From positions 1,072,515-1,136,514 of the forward strand of contig CACRSC010000015.1 of the NCBI GenBank assembly GCA_902651635.1: DNA of 64,000 nt, in the 5' to 3' direction. The notes under the pieces were generated by a model. That model saw nothing but the letters and a program-made list of their open reading frames with translations, was not told the origin of the DNA and made no database searches. Source of the stretch: Mastigamoeba balamuthi. Lineage: Eukaryota; Evosea; Mastigamoebida; Mastigamoebidae. The position numbers and the translations under genes are program-made. Shown here piece by piece: positions 19,601-30,930 of this stretch; positions within the stretch are counted from its first letter, which is position 1, and every line of letters begins with the position of its first letter.

Positions 19601-21088
19601 ATGCGCACGGTGCTTCTCCTCGCTTTGGCCCAGCTGGCGATCGTATGCCCCACGGCGGCAGACGCCTGCTCCGACGCCTCTGTGCGGCGCTATTTCTTCT
19701 CTCTCGGGTCGTTCCTCTCGAGGGCTCACTGCCCTCGCCCCGCCCAGCTCTCCCTCAACCAGATCGCGAGCTGCGCCGCACTAGTCTCTCCCACGTCGGC
19801 CAACGTCGCTGCGTTCTGCTCGGCCACGACCACCTGCGGCGCGGCCAACGCGGCGACCGTCGCGCAGTCGGCCATCTCCGCGTGCTCTGCGAACCCCGTG
19901 GCCCTGGCGTCGGCCCAGGGCCTGCTCGCGCGCCTGCAGCCGCTCTGCGTCACCTCCTCGACCGGGGGGTACTGCTTCCCCAGGGCCGCGGCCATGGCGC
20001 AGTCGCTGGCGCTGCTCAAGAACTCGTCCGCTGTTGTTTCTGTCATCGCGACGGTGCTGGCCAGCCAGTGCGACGACAAGTGCTCGCAGCTGCTCTGGGA
20101 CATGGCCACGATGAGCTTCCCCGCAGGCAGCGCCCTCTACGCCACGCTCATCCTGCCCAAGATCGCGTGTCTCAAGCTGGACAATGTCATGTGCTTCAAT
20201 GACCTCGTTGTGCGCCGCAAAATTGATTTGGCTGGTTCATGGTTGAACTCGTATGCGATGCAGAATCTGTCGACCATTGACGACAAGATCAACCCGTACG
20301 GGGCCGCGGAGTTGATATGCAAGCCGTGCGTCCGCAAGGTCCTCGGGCTGATAAAGGCGCACAAGTTCTCCATACCGTACGAAGGCAGCAGCGATGACGC
20401 GGAGTCACCGCTGTCCGACATGGAGTTCAACCCCGGGCAGATCTGCGTGGTCAACGGAACGACGCCGTGCGTCGTCAAGGTCGTCCGGGTCGCCATCAGC
20501 ACGGGGCTGCTCGACCTCATCAACGGGGGGCACATCTCGGACCGCATGGTCGAGCTTCTCAGCAAGGCCACACTGTTCAACGCGCAGGCGGGATGCTGCT
20601 CGCGCGTGCTCCTCGGGCTCAAGCCTTCTTTTATCACGCCGGCATACAGGTCTCTGGCAGAGAGCATATTCACAAATGTGCTCTGCAACGCGACCTCCGA
20701 GAGCCCAGCTACAGGGTCCATTATCATCGCCAACCTCAAGTGGACATCGGTAACATCCGCCCTGATTGGGGCCGTTCAGAGCGAGATCGAGCTCGTTCTC
20801 TCGCTACCAGCTGGAGTTTTCGAGTTGACGGCTGAGGATGAGGGCGTCACGTTCAGGCTAGCCTCCAACATCACGTCCTACACGGTTTCAGAGGTGGTCA
20901 CAGACCTTCGGGCCCAGCTCACAGGCTCACCAATGGTCCTTTTGTCGCTGAATAGCGACACCAGTCTGCGCGTGAACTCAAGCAAAGCGGTGGAAGTCAC
21001 TGGGATGACAGTCAACGGAGGCGTCACCCCCGTAGTGAGCACAGCCACCCTGTTTGCAATTGTTCTTCTCCTGCTCTCGAGGAGGTGA
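19601..21088 (+). CDS. Secreted, probably GPI-anchored Cys-rich protein, family unknown
   Basis: A single-exon ORF of 495 aa starting MRTVLLLALAQLAIV, a clear signal peptide ending near ADA at residue 22. The mature part has many scattered cysteines, several in pairs (CDDKC, CKPC, CC), and many N-glycosylation sequons (NSS, NLS, NGT, NAT, NIT). The last ~20 residues are hydrophobic (ATLFAIVLLLLSRR) after a small-residue region, the pattern of a GPI attachment signal or a very short membrane anchor. I recognise no catalytic motif. A surface protein is likely. The convergent protease gene ends only 145 bp away on the other strand. Confidence 0.65.
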   Translation: MRTVLLLALAQLAIVCPTAADACSDASVRRYFFSLGSFLSRAHCPRPAQLSLNQIASCAALVSPTSANVAAFCSATTTCGAANAATVAQSAISACSANPVALASAQGLLARLQPLCVTSSTGGYCFPRAAAMAQSLALLKNSSAVVSVIATVLASQCDDKCSQLLWDMATMSFPAGSALYATLILPKIACLKLDNVMCFNDLVVRRKIDLAGSWLNSYAMQNLSTIDDKINPYGAAELICKPCVRKVLGLIKAHKFSIPYEGSSDDAESPLSDMEFNPGQICVVNGTTPCVVKVVRVAISTGLLDLINGGHISDRMVELLSKATLFNAQAGCCSRVLLGLKPSFITPAYRSLAESIFTNVLCNATSESPATGSIIIANLKWTSVTSALIGAVQSEIELVLSLPAGVFELTAEDEGVTFRLASNITSYTVSEVVTDLRAQLTGSPMVLLSLNSDTSLRVNSSKAVEVTGMTVNGGVTPVVSTATLFAIVLLLLSRR

Positions 21089-21233
21089 TAGGTAATCAAC
21101 CATCTACGCACACAAGCGCAAACACAATGTGGGTTAAATTGCTCCTGCCTTGCTGTGGCTCTTCTTTGAGTGCTTCTCTTCCTCTTTGAGGGTGTATATG
21201 AACAACAACATCAAGAGGGGAAGCATTCTTGCT

Positions 21234-23882
21234 TCACACGCTCACAGGAGGAGCACGCCCAGTGATGCTCTGGTGCTGCGTGGTGTTGGACATAACGTCC
21301 ACCCCGTGCGATGCCTTGACCTTGAAGAACGTTTTGCGCAGCGGGTTCTTCGGCTGGAAGTCGTCCGGAATTGGCTCGGTGGGCTCGGGCCTCGTTGCTG
21401 CGTACACGCCGATGCCTACTCCCGCGGCTACGACTGCGAGCGCCGCACCACCGCCAACGGCAATGCCCACAATGGCTCCGGCGGACAGAGCTGCCCCGGC
21501 AGCTGCCACGATTGTGTCCGCAATGGCCGCCTCTGCCAGTGCAGGAGCAACTGTCTCCGCTGTGGCCCCCATGATGCCCATGTTCTCGAGGCCGCCTCCG
21601 GCGACAGTCTCCGTCAACTGCTCCGCGAGGGCATTGGAGAACATGAACTGATCGACCCCGGTTACGATGGGGAGCGTCGCTTGGGCCACCAGGCCAACGG
21701 TCATGTTGGAGTCGAGGAGAGTGATGTTGAAGTTGTCGAATTGGTTGCTTCTGCACGATGACCCGGACTTCTGCTGACCCTGCACGTCGACGATGAAGTC
21801 GCGCGGGACCTTGAGAATGCGCGCGACCTCTGCGGTCCACTCGTCCGTGGTGTGGCAAGACTTCATGGCGACCTTGACTGTACTCCTGGTGCGCAGCTTG
21901 GGGTACTGGAAGTGCTTGCCCGAGCCTGAGGCCACGAGGAATGCCGAGCCCACGTTGGGGAAGTACGAGCGGCCGATCCAGTAGTAGTGGCTGCCCATCA
22001 GCGCGCGACCGTTGAGGTACGGGCGCATTGCGATGGTGCCGCTGCCCTGCATGGCGAAATTGATCGTGAAGTTGGAGTACGCGTTCGTCTCCATCTCGAA
22101 CTGCGCCATCGAGGCGCACTGGTCGTCGGACCCATAGAAGAAGCACCTGAGGAGGGAAACTGTCGTGGACCCGCCGTCGGATTCCGGGATACTGAGTTTC
22201 CACGAGATGCCGTTGAGGTCGCCGTCGGGCTGACCCATGCGCATGCCGATTCCCATGATCCCCGGCCCATCGGCCTTGACACTGACACTGAACGAGGTCC
22301 ACATGTCGTTCATCCACTGGCTCGATGACTTCCACATCACCCTCTTCTCCTCGTCAGTGGCCGACGACGTCTCGATGATGACCCCCTCGGCCGACTTGGA
22401 GATGGAGAAGTCCTGGCCGCCGGACGGCGAGACCTGGGCCCAGTCAGCCTCGTCGCTGACCTTGCCGCACTTGCCCGCCGAGCTGCACGCCTGCCCCTCG
22501 CTGCAGTAGCCGCACGTGATGGGGTTCCCGCATCCGTTGTCCACCGCGCCGCACTTGCGGGTCCCGCAGGCCTTGGACTTGGACTTGGGGGTGCACGGCC
22601 GAGGGTCGTCCGGGTCGGGGTTGGGGTCGTTGTCCGAGGTGGAAGTGGGGGTTGGGTCCGGCTTCGTCCCAGCAACAGTAACGCCTATGGCAGCCTCCTC
22701 AGCCAGGTGGCACGCTCCGACGCCGCGCTGAATACGGAAGTAGCCCTGTGGCGACCCGCCCGATTTGGCGTCCTTGGCCTCGCCCCAGTTCGCCCCCCAT
22801 GAGTTCTTGATGACCCAGTACCTGTGGAGGAGCGTTTGAGTCCAGTGCAAACAAGAGGGGATGCGCACTTCACTCCATTCTGGACACCCCAGCCGACGAG
22901 GGTAACGGCGTGGTCGGAACCGTCGTAGCCAGACTGTGTGTACCGGCAGTTATTGCTGTGGCGCACGATGCCGCCGCTGTACCCGTTGAGGTTCCCGCTG
23001 TTGAACGCGACGCCCATCGGGCCGTACTGCATGAGGCGCGAGTACAGGCTGCTGCCCTCGTTCTCGTTCATCCTCTCCGAAAAGTACTTGTCGACCGTGA
23101 CGTCGCCCTTGGATGAGAGGCTGTGCCTGCACGACCTCATGCTGCCCTGGTACTGGTAGTTCTTCTCGAACATCACGCCGCCGCCCCTGTCCCCCTTCTC
23201 AGCGATTTCGGACAGCATCGAGTCCACCCTGTAGCCCTGGCACCCGTCGTAGTTGCTGCCGAAGTTCCCAAAGTTGTAGTTGGCGCAGTCGAGCATGTTC
23301 TGCGGCGACACCCATTCCTTTACTCCCGTCGCGTGGATGAGCGCCCCCTCGATGATCGCCGAGCTGGTGAACGCCCCTAAGTAATCATGTAAGTCGCCCG
23401 ATTATTTATTTATGCTGATCGCAAATTCGCACAGCACGACCCACAAGAGCCCTGCTGGCGAGCAGGGGTCGTGTAGGGAGAGATAAAGTTCTCCGGTACG
23501 CTCCCGCGCTTCATGGGGGCGTCGGGTGCGTCCCTCGGGGGCGTTCTCTTGAATGCAGCGACTCCGTTGGGCATCAGGTACGCTGCCGAGAACTCCGCCC
23601 TGGTCATGTCCGAGAACATGTCCGGGGCGTAGGTCGCCGTCTGGCCGGGCTCTGCGTTCCTCCTGGCGTACTCGGCGACGTTGGCTTTGAACACCTCGAA
23701 GCGGTTCTGGTCCTCCTCCGCGGTGTTGTACTGCTTGCTGTACTTTTGCTTCCACGCAGACTGTGGCACGGTCAGAATACTTGGCTACTGAGAAGAGTGG
23801 CGGCTCGTACCCACTGACAGTGGTCGTCACAGCTCATGACTCCCGTAGCCAGGAGTGCTAGAAGGGCTACTACGCGCATCAT
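21234..23882 (-). CDS. Papain-like (C1) cysteine protease with membrane-anchored C-terminal extension
   Basis: Exons 23882-23811, 23760-23433, 23376-22869 and 22821-21234 (831 aa). Splicing across 23377-23432 creates the active-site block QQGSCGSCWAF (Gln oxyanion hole, catalytic Cys); His is in GSDHAVTLVGWG and Asn in VIKNSWG. It starts with a signal peptide (MMRVVALLALLATGV) and an I29-type inhibitor propeptide (NRFEVFKANVAEYARRNA). After the protease come an Asp/Pro-rich linker, a Cys-rich patch (CGTRKCGAVDNGCGN), a ~330-residue unrecognised domain and a hydrophobic Gly/Ala helix (IVGIAVGGGAALAVVAAGVG) followed by ~60 presumably cytoplasmic residues. C1 proteases are usually lysosomal or secreted; a type I anchor roughly 500 residues downstream is unusual. 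All catalytic residues are present. Confidence 0.85.
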
Positions 23883-24655
23883 GTCCACGAGGTGTTCGAA
23901 GGTGGGGTCTCTGGTGTCTCCGAGGTTCTCTGGCGCAAGTTGCTCTTGTGTGAATGTTAAGTTGTGGTTAGCTGGCACTGCTCTTAAACCGTTAGTTGGA
24001 ATGACTGCATCGGGAGTTGGTGCACTGATATTTGCCCGTGTCTGTGCATTGCGGGTGCACCAACTCTCCCGTACTGTTGAGATGCAACGGCTTAGTGTGA
24101 ACTGTGCGATAGATGGATTTTTACAGCGGACTCAGTGACTTGTAAAACGGCTTATTGGGTTTTCCTGCCGCAAGGGGAAATAAACGCCAACGGTTATGGT
24201 TCAATATGACATGCGCTATGAGGCCGCACACGCGCTGCAACATTGCAGCAGGATCAAATCTGTCTCCTCATATTCCCGTCCGGCCTCACAGAACAAGCTG
24301 GAATTGACTGTATCCTTGACCGTTTTTTGACCAGAACGGTCATACACCATGGGACAGAGTTGGTGATCTTTGCGAGAAATCCTTTGCCACAGCAGTCCAA
24401 ACGGTGTTGCCCTCAGAAAACCGTGGGTGCGATGCTCCTTGGAATACAGTTTTCCGCAACATTGATGCAGTGCACAGTTTCCACAGCCGTTTGTTTGCAT
24501 ATGTGCTTGGTGCGTCTTTAGCATCCCCAGTAGAGCGTCGCCCGGCTGGCTGGGGTGCGTGGGGGTGTTGGCTCCCCCACAAGGGAACAGGGATAGATAC
24601 CTTTGTTGCAACCCAAAATATCTGCTCCCTCTGCTTGCTAGTCCCGCGCATCTGA
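23883..24655. other. Divergent intergenic region between the protease and Nup107 genes
   Basis: About 770 bp between two divergently transcribed starts (23882 minus, 24656 plus). It should hold both promoters. No clear TATA box or other gene was recognised. Confidence 0.5.
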
Positions 24656-27600
24656 ATGGACGACCTCGACGACTGCGAGTCCTCCTCACCCCTCCCCCGC
24701 CGTATCCCGCCGCTCTCTCTGACAGGGGCAGGCGCCGCCCCCTCCCCCGTGCAGTGCTGGACTCTGTGCCGCGCCCTCTGAGCGCGCAGGCCCCCGACGA
24801 CGACTCGCTGATGGAGGGCGTGCCCCCGGCCGCCTCGGCCACCGTCGCCGCCTCCCTGGTCCCCTACGCGCCCCCGGCCGACTCGGAGCGCGCCCTCGAC
24901 GCCCTCGACCGCACCGCCGACCGCGTCGCGCGCTTCTACTGCGCCGACGTCGAGGGCCTCCCGCGCGCGCTCTCCGAGTCGGCGGCCGCCCGCGCCGCTG
25001 AGCTCGCCGGCGAGCAGAGCTCCGTGGCCCGCGTCGAGGAGGTCCTGGCCCGCGAGGAGCGCGCCACCTGGCGCCTCGTCGAGGCCGTCCAAGGTGCGCC
25101 GCCCCCCACTCGATCCCCGCGCCGCGCGCTCCGTTGTGTTGTCTGGTGACGTAATTGCCCGCGCGCGCCGCCCGCCGCCCGCGCCCGCGCTGCTCTGGAG
25201 CTGCTGGGGACAGAGGGGGGGGCAAACGTCCCGCCTTGAGGCAGTACACTTCCCCCCGGCGTCCGCCGCAGCAGCGGTCCCAGGGCAGCCCGTGTGTTGG
25301 GTGCCAAGTGCCGCGCCGCGATGACGTGGACCTGAGCGCGCCACGCTGAGATGGCCGCTCTGCTGACCCCCGCCGGTGCGTGTGTGCGCCGCGCAGAGCA
25401 CCGGGGAGCCAAGGGCGCGGAGCGCAAGGTGTGCGCGAGCGCCGACACGAGGTACGAGGGCGACGCGCTGTCGGACGCGCTGTGCTCGGACACGGCGCTG
25501 CGGGAGCTCCGGGCGGTCGTCGAGTGGCTCGAGTGGGAGGCCGAGGGCGACGCCTACGCCGACGCCGGAGAGCCCGCCGACTGGACCGCCTCGCTCGACT
25601 GCCCGCGCCAGACCTCGCTCGACCCCGATGCCCCCCTCGACGCCCTCCACGAGGACGACGCGGTGCGCTGCGCGCGCAGTCAATCCCTCCCAATTCAATT
25701 GAGATTCAATTATTTGGATTCCCCGCGCGCGGGCCACCGGCAGAAACGCGACGAGGAGCTGTGCAAGTCGATCTGGTCGCTGGTGAGGTGCGGGCAGATC
25801 GAGCGCGCGCAGGCGCTGTGCCGCGACTGCCGCCAGCCGTGGCGCGCGGCGCTGCTCTCGGGCTGCCGCATGCACGCGTCCGACGGCACCGGCAACCCGC
25901 GGCGCCGCGCGTGGCGCCGGGCCGTCCGCGCCGCGTGCGAGGCCGCGCGCAACAAGTGGGAGCGGGCGACGTACGGCGTGCTGTCGGGGCTGTGGGGCCA
26001 CGCGGTGCCCGTCTGCGCGTCGTGGCGCGACTGGGCGTGGGTGCTGCTGCGCGTCATGTACGACGCAGAGGCCGACAGGGCCGTCTCGCACCTCGGCGCC
26101 GCCCCCGACGGCGACTGCGACTACGCGGGGTGCCGCACCGACGCAGCGGCCTCCGGGGCCGACGGCTGCGACGAGCTCATGTCGAGCGTCGCGTGGGCGA
26201 GCTACGGCGAGGCGTTCCGCGTCGTCGAGTCGAGCGCCAGCCACGCGGTGCTCGCCGACCCGCACGCCCGCGCGTACCACAGGCTGCAGGAGATGCTCAT
26301 CGCCAAGCCTGAGGGCGAGCTGCTCGACTCGCTGCGCCGCTGGGCGCTCTCGGAGCCCCCGCGCACGGTGCGCTCGTCGTACGCGCTGCGCGTGGCGACG
26401 CACATCGCGCTCGTGCTGCTGCACGACAAGTTCGACGCCGAGGACGCCGCGGCCCGCGACGACGTGCCCGAGTCGGTCCTGCAACTGATCGAGGACTACG
26501 TCGCGCACCTCGTCGACGCGGGCAAGAACGACGTCGTCGCCCGCTACGCCTCGTTCCTCCCGGCCCCGCGCGCGACGGCCGTCTACGTCAAGTTCCTCTC
26601 GCGCCAGCGCGACCGCGACGAGCGCTACCGGCTGCTGGCGCTCGCAGAGGCCGCGGGGCTGCCGTCGCAGCCCATCGCCAAGGCCGCCGCGGAGGAGTCG
26701 GAGGCGGTGGCCGACGAGGAGTCGCGGGCCTGCGCGCCCAAGGACGCGGCGGTGGCCAACCCCCTCTGCGACCCCGCGGTGGCCGAGGCCAAGATCAGGT
26801 CCGTCGAGTGGCTCTGCTTCGACAAGTCGATGATCGTCGACGCGCTGCTGCAGGCCAACCGCACCACCCGCGAGTTCATCAGTTGCGTCTGCGCTCGCCC
26901 CCCTCTCCGAGCGCTGCTGGGCGGCCCTACTGACGCGCAGCTCCCTCTGTGGTGCCGCTGCAGAGGCTGGCAACCTGCAGGCGGCGGCGAAGCTCGTCGG
27001 GACGGAGCAGTGGAGAGGGCAGCTGCAGACGCTCCCCAAGGAGTTCCTCTTCCCCGAGTCGCTCACCTACACAGAGGACCCGGTACGGGTCGCAGGGGTG
27101 TGAGGGGGCCGGACGTCTGCTGTGGAGCAGTCTCCCTGTCAGCGGGCCTCTTTTTTCCTTCCAACTGAGACGCGAAAGCCGTTGAATTCAATTCGTCAGG
27201 GAATAATAGCCCTTCGCGGCCCTTCCCTCCGGCTGCGCGCCCTGTACTGCCCTCAGCGCTAACGCAGACCCCTTGACCCGCACAGAGCTACAAGAGCGTG
27301 CTGACGGAGAGGCTGAGCCTGCAGGCGTACGTCCTCGCGCACCTGTCGTACGACGAGTGGGCCGCGAACAACGCGCTGCCGCTGCCCCGGCCGTCGATGC
27401 AGCACAGGGGCACCGACGCGGCCTCGCGGCTCGTGTGGCGCAGGGAGAAGGACACGTACGACGTCGTCGCCCAGCAGTGGAAGGCCCGCGACGAGGACCT
27501 CGCCCACGCCGCCGAGACCAGCCTGCGCAACGCTCTCTGCTTCGCCCAGGGCTTCCTCAGCCTCCCCTCGTCCGACGACCACGGTGGGTCCCCGGTCCTC

Positions 27601-27965
27601 AGACTCAGATCTCTCCTGTTCCCTCTGCTGGGCCTCCTCACACGCGCTCGGTCGTTCGTTGCTGCAGAGTCGATCACGGAGCTCAGGATGGTCTGCGTGC
27701 CGCGCATGGTGAAGATGCTCCAGAACATCTACAGCAAGACCGGCAACACTGTCGAGTGGTGCGACACGCGCAGCACGACAGTCTACCGCGTCGGCAGGCG
27801 GCGGGGTTCTCACAGGCTTTTTTTTTGCTCTTGTGTGTTATGTGCAGTTCGGCGCTCCCGTTCCTGGTGGCGGAGGAGCCTCGCAACCTGCACGACGCGT
27901 TCGACAAGGAGGCGCTGCGGTCGTTCATCTCGGCGCACTGCGAGTTCCGCATCTCGCAACTATGA
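24656..27965 (+). CDS. NUP107: Nucleoporin Nup107 (Nup84 family)
   Basis: Eight exons: 24656-24748, 24790-25093, 25397-25662, 25744-26881, 26964-27082, 27286-27583, 27668-27758, 27848-27965 (808 aa, all phases agree). Nup107 is a helical member of the Y-complex scaffold of the nuclear pore. Family hallmarks appear in order: ATWRLVEAVQEHRG, VVEWLEWEAEGD, SLDPDAPL, the signature IWSLVRCGQIERAQALC with CRQPWRAALLSG, YGVLSGLWGHAVPVCASW, VEWLCFDKSMIVDALLQANR and the closing LPFLVAEEPRNLHDAF. Human Nup107 is 925 aa, so this one is somewhat short, with a brief disordered N-terminus. The first coding ATG follows a stop-containing leader. The exon 2 to exon 3 join across 25094-25396 was chosen because it alone restores the TWxLxxxxQEHR segment. 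Confidence 0.85.
25663..25743 (+). other. Nup107 intron with AT-rich motif
   Basis: Donor GTGCGC, acceptor ACCGGCAG, 81 bp, phase 0. Its centre (25691-25711) is CAATTCAATTGAG followed by ATTCAATT, a strong AT island in GC-rich coding DNA. Being a multiple of three with no stop, it reads through in the genomic frame, but Nup107 family sequence has no counterpart to it. Confidence 0.65.
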
Positions 27966-28414
27966 CGCACCGGGCTACGCGGGTCTCGCCCCCACCCACC
28001 ACCGGCTCCAGAGCAAACACGGGGTTTCCCCTGCGCACACGAGGGGGGTTGGGGTGGCCGCGATCAAGTTACAAGTCCACACTCTTTTTCTCCACAACTT
28101 GCGTGTTGCGGGCTTACCAGGGGTGGTGGGGTGGCCTGTGGAATCTCTCTGGCCGGGGGTGCGACACCGCTCGTACCTGGATGCCGGGGGGCGGAGGGAT
28201 CTCGCTCGAATAGAACATCTAGAGCAGCACGGGCGCGGGGTGCGGGCACTCAGTAGTACATCGATGTGGATTTCGATCAAACACACGAAAAACTCACCAA
28301 ACAGTACACAGTCGTTGCATAGTGTAAGTGCATTTTCGCATGATGACGTGCGCGCGGTGTACAAAAGCGGTTGGTTGTTCAGGTTGTTAGGTATAATCGT
28401 ACAACAACACTCAG
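27966..28414. other. Intergenic, Nup107 to esterase 1
   Basis: About 450 bp with no gene. GTATAATCG near 28391 lies about 25 bp before the esterase start, but no convincing core promoter can be called. Confidence 0.4.
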
Positions 28415-29347
28415 ATGCTCGGCAAGGCCGTTGTCGCGATCGTGCTTGCTGCCGCGGCGGTCGTTCAGGCCGACTGCGACCTGCCCTACGGCTGGTCCAA
28501 CGTCTTCGTCACCAACCGCCTCAAGCCCCGCCGCGCCCTCGTGTACCGCCCCAGGATGCAGTCCGAGTTCGCGCAGCCGCCTCTGTGGATCCACCTGCAC
28601 GGCATCACGATGGCCCCCGAGGACCACCTCTTCTTCTACAAGTTCCACGAGGTCGCCGAGCACCAGGGAGCTGGCTACATCATGGCGTTCCCCGAGGGAA
28701 TGCTGAGGTCGTGGGACACCGTCGGCAACGAGGACGTCGACTTCATGAAGGTCCTCGCCAAGCATCTGCAGGACAGGGGCTGCGGCAACCCCCAGCGCAC
28801 GTACCTGAGCGGGTTCTCGCTGGGCTCGTCCCTCGCGTTCACTGTGGGCTGCAGGGCTCCCGAAGTCTTCGCTGCCATGGGTGAGTATTGCCTCCTGCTT
28901 TTCGGTTATCTGAAATGGCTCTGTTGTGCAGCTCCGACCGCGCTGCCGAGGTGGGGCATGAACCTGCCCATGTGCACCCCCAAGCTGCCCATGTGGTACT
29001 GGTCGGGCACTCTCGACCCCGTCGGCAACCCCGGGGGCTACAGCGCCGAGATGTGCTACCAGTGGTGGGCCCAGCACAACGGCTGCAACGCCTTGGCATC
29101 GTCGCACGAGACCAAGAGGTACGGGCTCGCAATGGTGACGTGCAAGAAGGCCGCGTGCCAGAACCCCGCATACGAGACGAACGTGTGCATGTCGCAGCTC
29201 ACCAGCCACGCGGTACGCCACACAACCGTCATTACTTCCTCCTCGATGTCTCACTCACTGCTCTGTTGCTCGACGCAGTGGGTGTGGGGATCGGAGAGCA
29301 CCATCTGGGAGTTCTTCAAGAGGCACACCCTGGACCACTCGCAGTGA
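28415..29347 (+). CDS. Secreted alpha/beta-hydrolase esterase, copy 1
   Basis: Three exons, 28415-28880, 28932-29212 and 29279-29347 (271 aa). It starts with a signal peptide (MLGKAVVAIVLAAAAVVQA) and a mature start DCDLPYGWSN. The fold resembles the PHB-depolymerase/feruloyl-esterase branch of alpha/beta hydrolases: WIHLHGITM (oxyanion loop), GFSLGSS (nucleophile elbow GxSxG), SGTLDPVGNPGG (probable acid) and a C-terminal FFKRH (possible catalytic His). Eight or more cysteines suggest disulfides. Likely acts outside the cell or in digestive vacuoles on ester-linked polymers; substrate unknown. It heads a tandem array of three; copy 2 has the same exon pattern. AATAAA lies 35 bp after the stop. 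Confidence 0.75.
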   Translation: MLGKAVVAIVLAAAAVVQADCDLPYGWSNVFVTNRLKPRRALVYRPRMQSEFAQPPLWIHLHGITMAPEDHLFFYKFHEVAEHQGAGYIMAFPEGMLRSWDTVGNEDVDFMKVLAKHLQDRGCGNPQRTYLSGFSLGSSLAFTVGCRAPEVFAAMGEYCLLLFGYLKWLCCAAPTALPRWGMNLPMCTPKLPMWYWSGTLDPVGNPGGYSAEMCYQWWAQHNGCNALASSHETKRYGLAMVTCKKAACQNPAYETNVCMSQLTSHAVRHTTVITSSSMSHSLLCCSTQWVWGSESTIWEFFKRHTLDHSQ

Positions 29348-29995
29348 TCAATCAGCTGAGTGACTCAGACACCTCCGTGCAAATAAAGAATGAGCCTTCT
29401 TCGGCCTGGTTCAAGAATCCCGCCTCCCTTCTCTTTGTACAATCAGGCCTTCCTTGACTGAAGGAGAGTCAGTCAACCGTAAGGCGAGAATGGTGCAATA
29501 GTAGTTTCAAACAAAACCCAAAGCAGTCTGTAATACGAATCTTGGGTACGCAGTGTGGACTCGCTGAATCTGGAAGATCATATTAAGGGGGGAAAACTGG
29601 GGGCTGCAACAATGGGCGGTCGGCCTCAACGAGAGGTCACAACACTCCTCACGGGGCTTCCCAGGCCTTGAGCGGCATCCTCTACGAAGGTTGCCTGATT
29701 CTCGCATACCACAGAACCCGACACCCTCTTTCCCGTGGCCACACTCACAGTACTCCACTGGCCGTGCCAATCTCAAGGCAATTAATGGTTCAGTTTTCTG
29801 ATCATTTCGGCTCGACTAAATCTCAGTGCACTGCGACCCGGCAACACCACGTTGTGGATTCCCCCTGTTTGAAAATCGTCCTCACTGGGCGAGCATCGTT
29901 GTGCACACACTGCATTTTCGTTGATGACGTAAATGCGCATGGCTGATCAAAACCGGGTGTTCGACTACCATACAATCACAATACATTTGCCTCAT
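29348..29995. other. Intergenic, esterase 1 to esterase 2
   Basis: About 650 bp; apart from the AATAAA signal I see no gene or recognisable element. It should contain the promoter of copy 2. Confidence 0.5.
29382..29387 (+). terminator. Polyadenylation signal AATAAA (esterase 1)
   Basis: AATAAA in GCAAATAAAGAATGAG, 35 bp past the stop of esterase 1. Confidence 0.5.
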
Positions 29996-30930
29996 ATGTG
30001 CTCCAAGACCGTGTCTGCTCTGGTGCTGGCTCTCGCCGCATGCGTGCTAGGTGACTGCGACCTGCCCTATGGCTGGTCCAACGTCATCGTCACCAGCCAC
30101 CTCAAGCCCCGCCGCGCCCTCGTGTACCGCCCTCACACGCAGTCCGAGTTCGCTCAGCCGCCCCTGTGGATCCACCTGCACGGCATCACGATGGCCCCCG
30201 AGGACCACCACTTCCTCTACAAGTTCCACCAGGTCGCCGAGCAGCAGGGCGCGGGCTTCATCATGGCGTTCCCCGAGGGCATGATGAGGTCGTGGGACAC
30301 GATGGGCAACGAGGACGTCGACTTCATGAAGGTCCTCGCCAAGAACCTGCAGGACAGGGGCTGCGGCAACCCCCAGCGCACTTACCTGAGCGGGTTCTCG
30401 CTGGGCTCGTCCCTCGCGTTCACTGTGGGCTGCAGGGCTCCCGAAGTCTTCGCTGCAATCGGTAGGTTCAGTCCCGATCCTCTTTCCCGAGAATAACTAA
30501 CAGTGTATGTGTGAAGCTCCGACTGCGCTGCCGAGGTGGGGTTTCAACCTGCCCATGTGCACCCCCAAGCTGCCCATGTGGTACTGGTCGGGCACTCTCG
30601 ACCCCATCGGCAACCCTGGGGGCTACAGCGCCGAGATGTGCTACCAGTGGTGGGCCCAGCACAACGGCTGCAACGCTGCCGGGGCGTCGCAAGAGACGAT
30701 GAGGCTCGGCTTGGCAATGGTGACGTGCAAGAAGGCCTCGTGCCAGAACCCCGCATACGAGACGAACGTGTGCATGTCGCAGCTCACCAGCCACGCGGTA
30801 CGCCACACAACCGACGTTACTGCCTCCTCGATGTCTAACAGCTCGGTGGTGCGACGGACAGTGGGTGTGGGGATCGGAGAGCACCATCTGGGAGTTCTTC
30901 AAGAGGCACACCCTGGACCACTCTCAGTGA
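29996..30930 (+). CDS. Secreted alpha/beta-hydrolase esterase, copy 2
   Basis: Exons 29996-30461, 30517-30797 and 30862-30930 (271 aa), the same three exon lengths as copy 1 (466, 281 and 69 nt). The signal peptide differs (MCSKTVSALVLALAACVLG), but the mature protein is nearly the same: WIHLHGITM, GFSLGSS, SGTLDPIGNPGG, FFKRH. Both intron positions and phases are shared with copy 1, while the first-intron sequence has diverged. An upstream in-frame Met (29933) was rejected because it would bury the signal peptide. Role as for copy 1. Confidence 0.75.

Noticed and set aside
24340-27066. A 908-aa open frame on the minus strand
   Set aside because: It is the antisense shadow of Nup107, whose pl strand carries family signatures in order; the shadow is Arg/Ala-rich and featureless.
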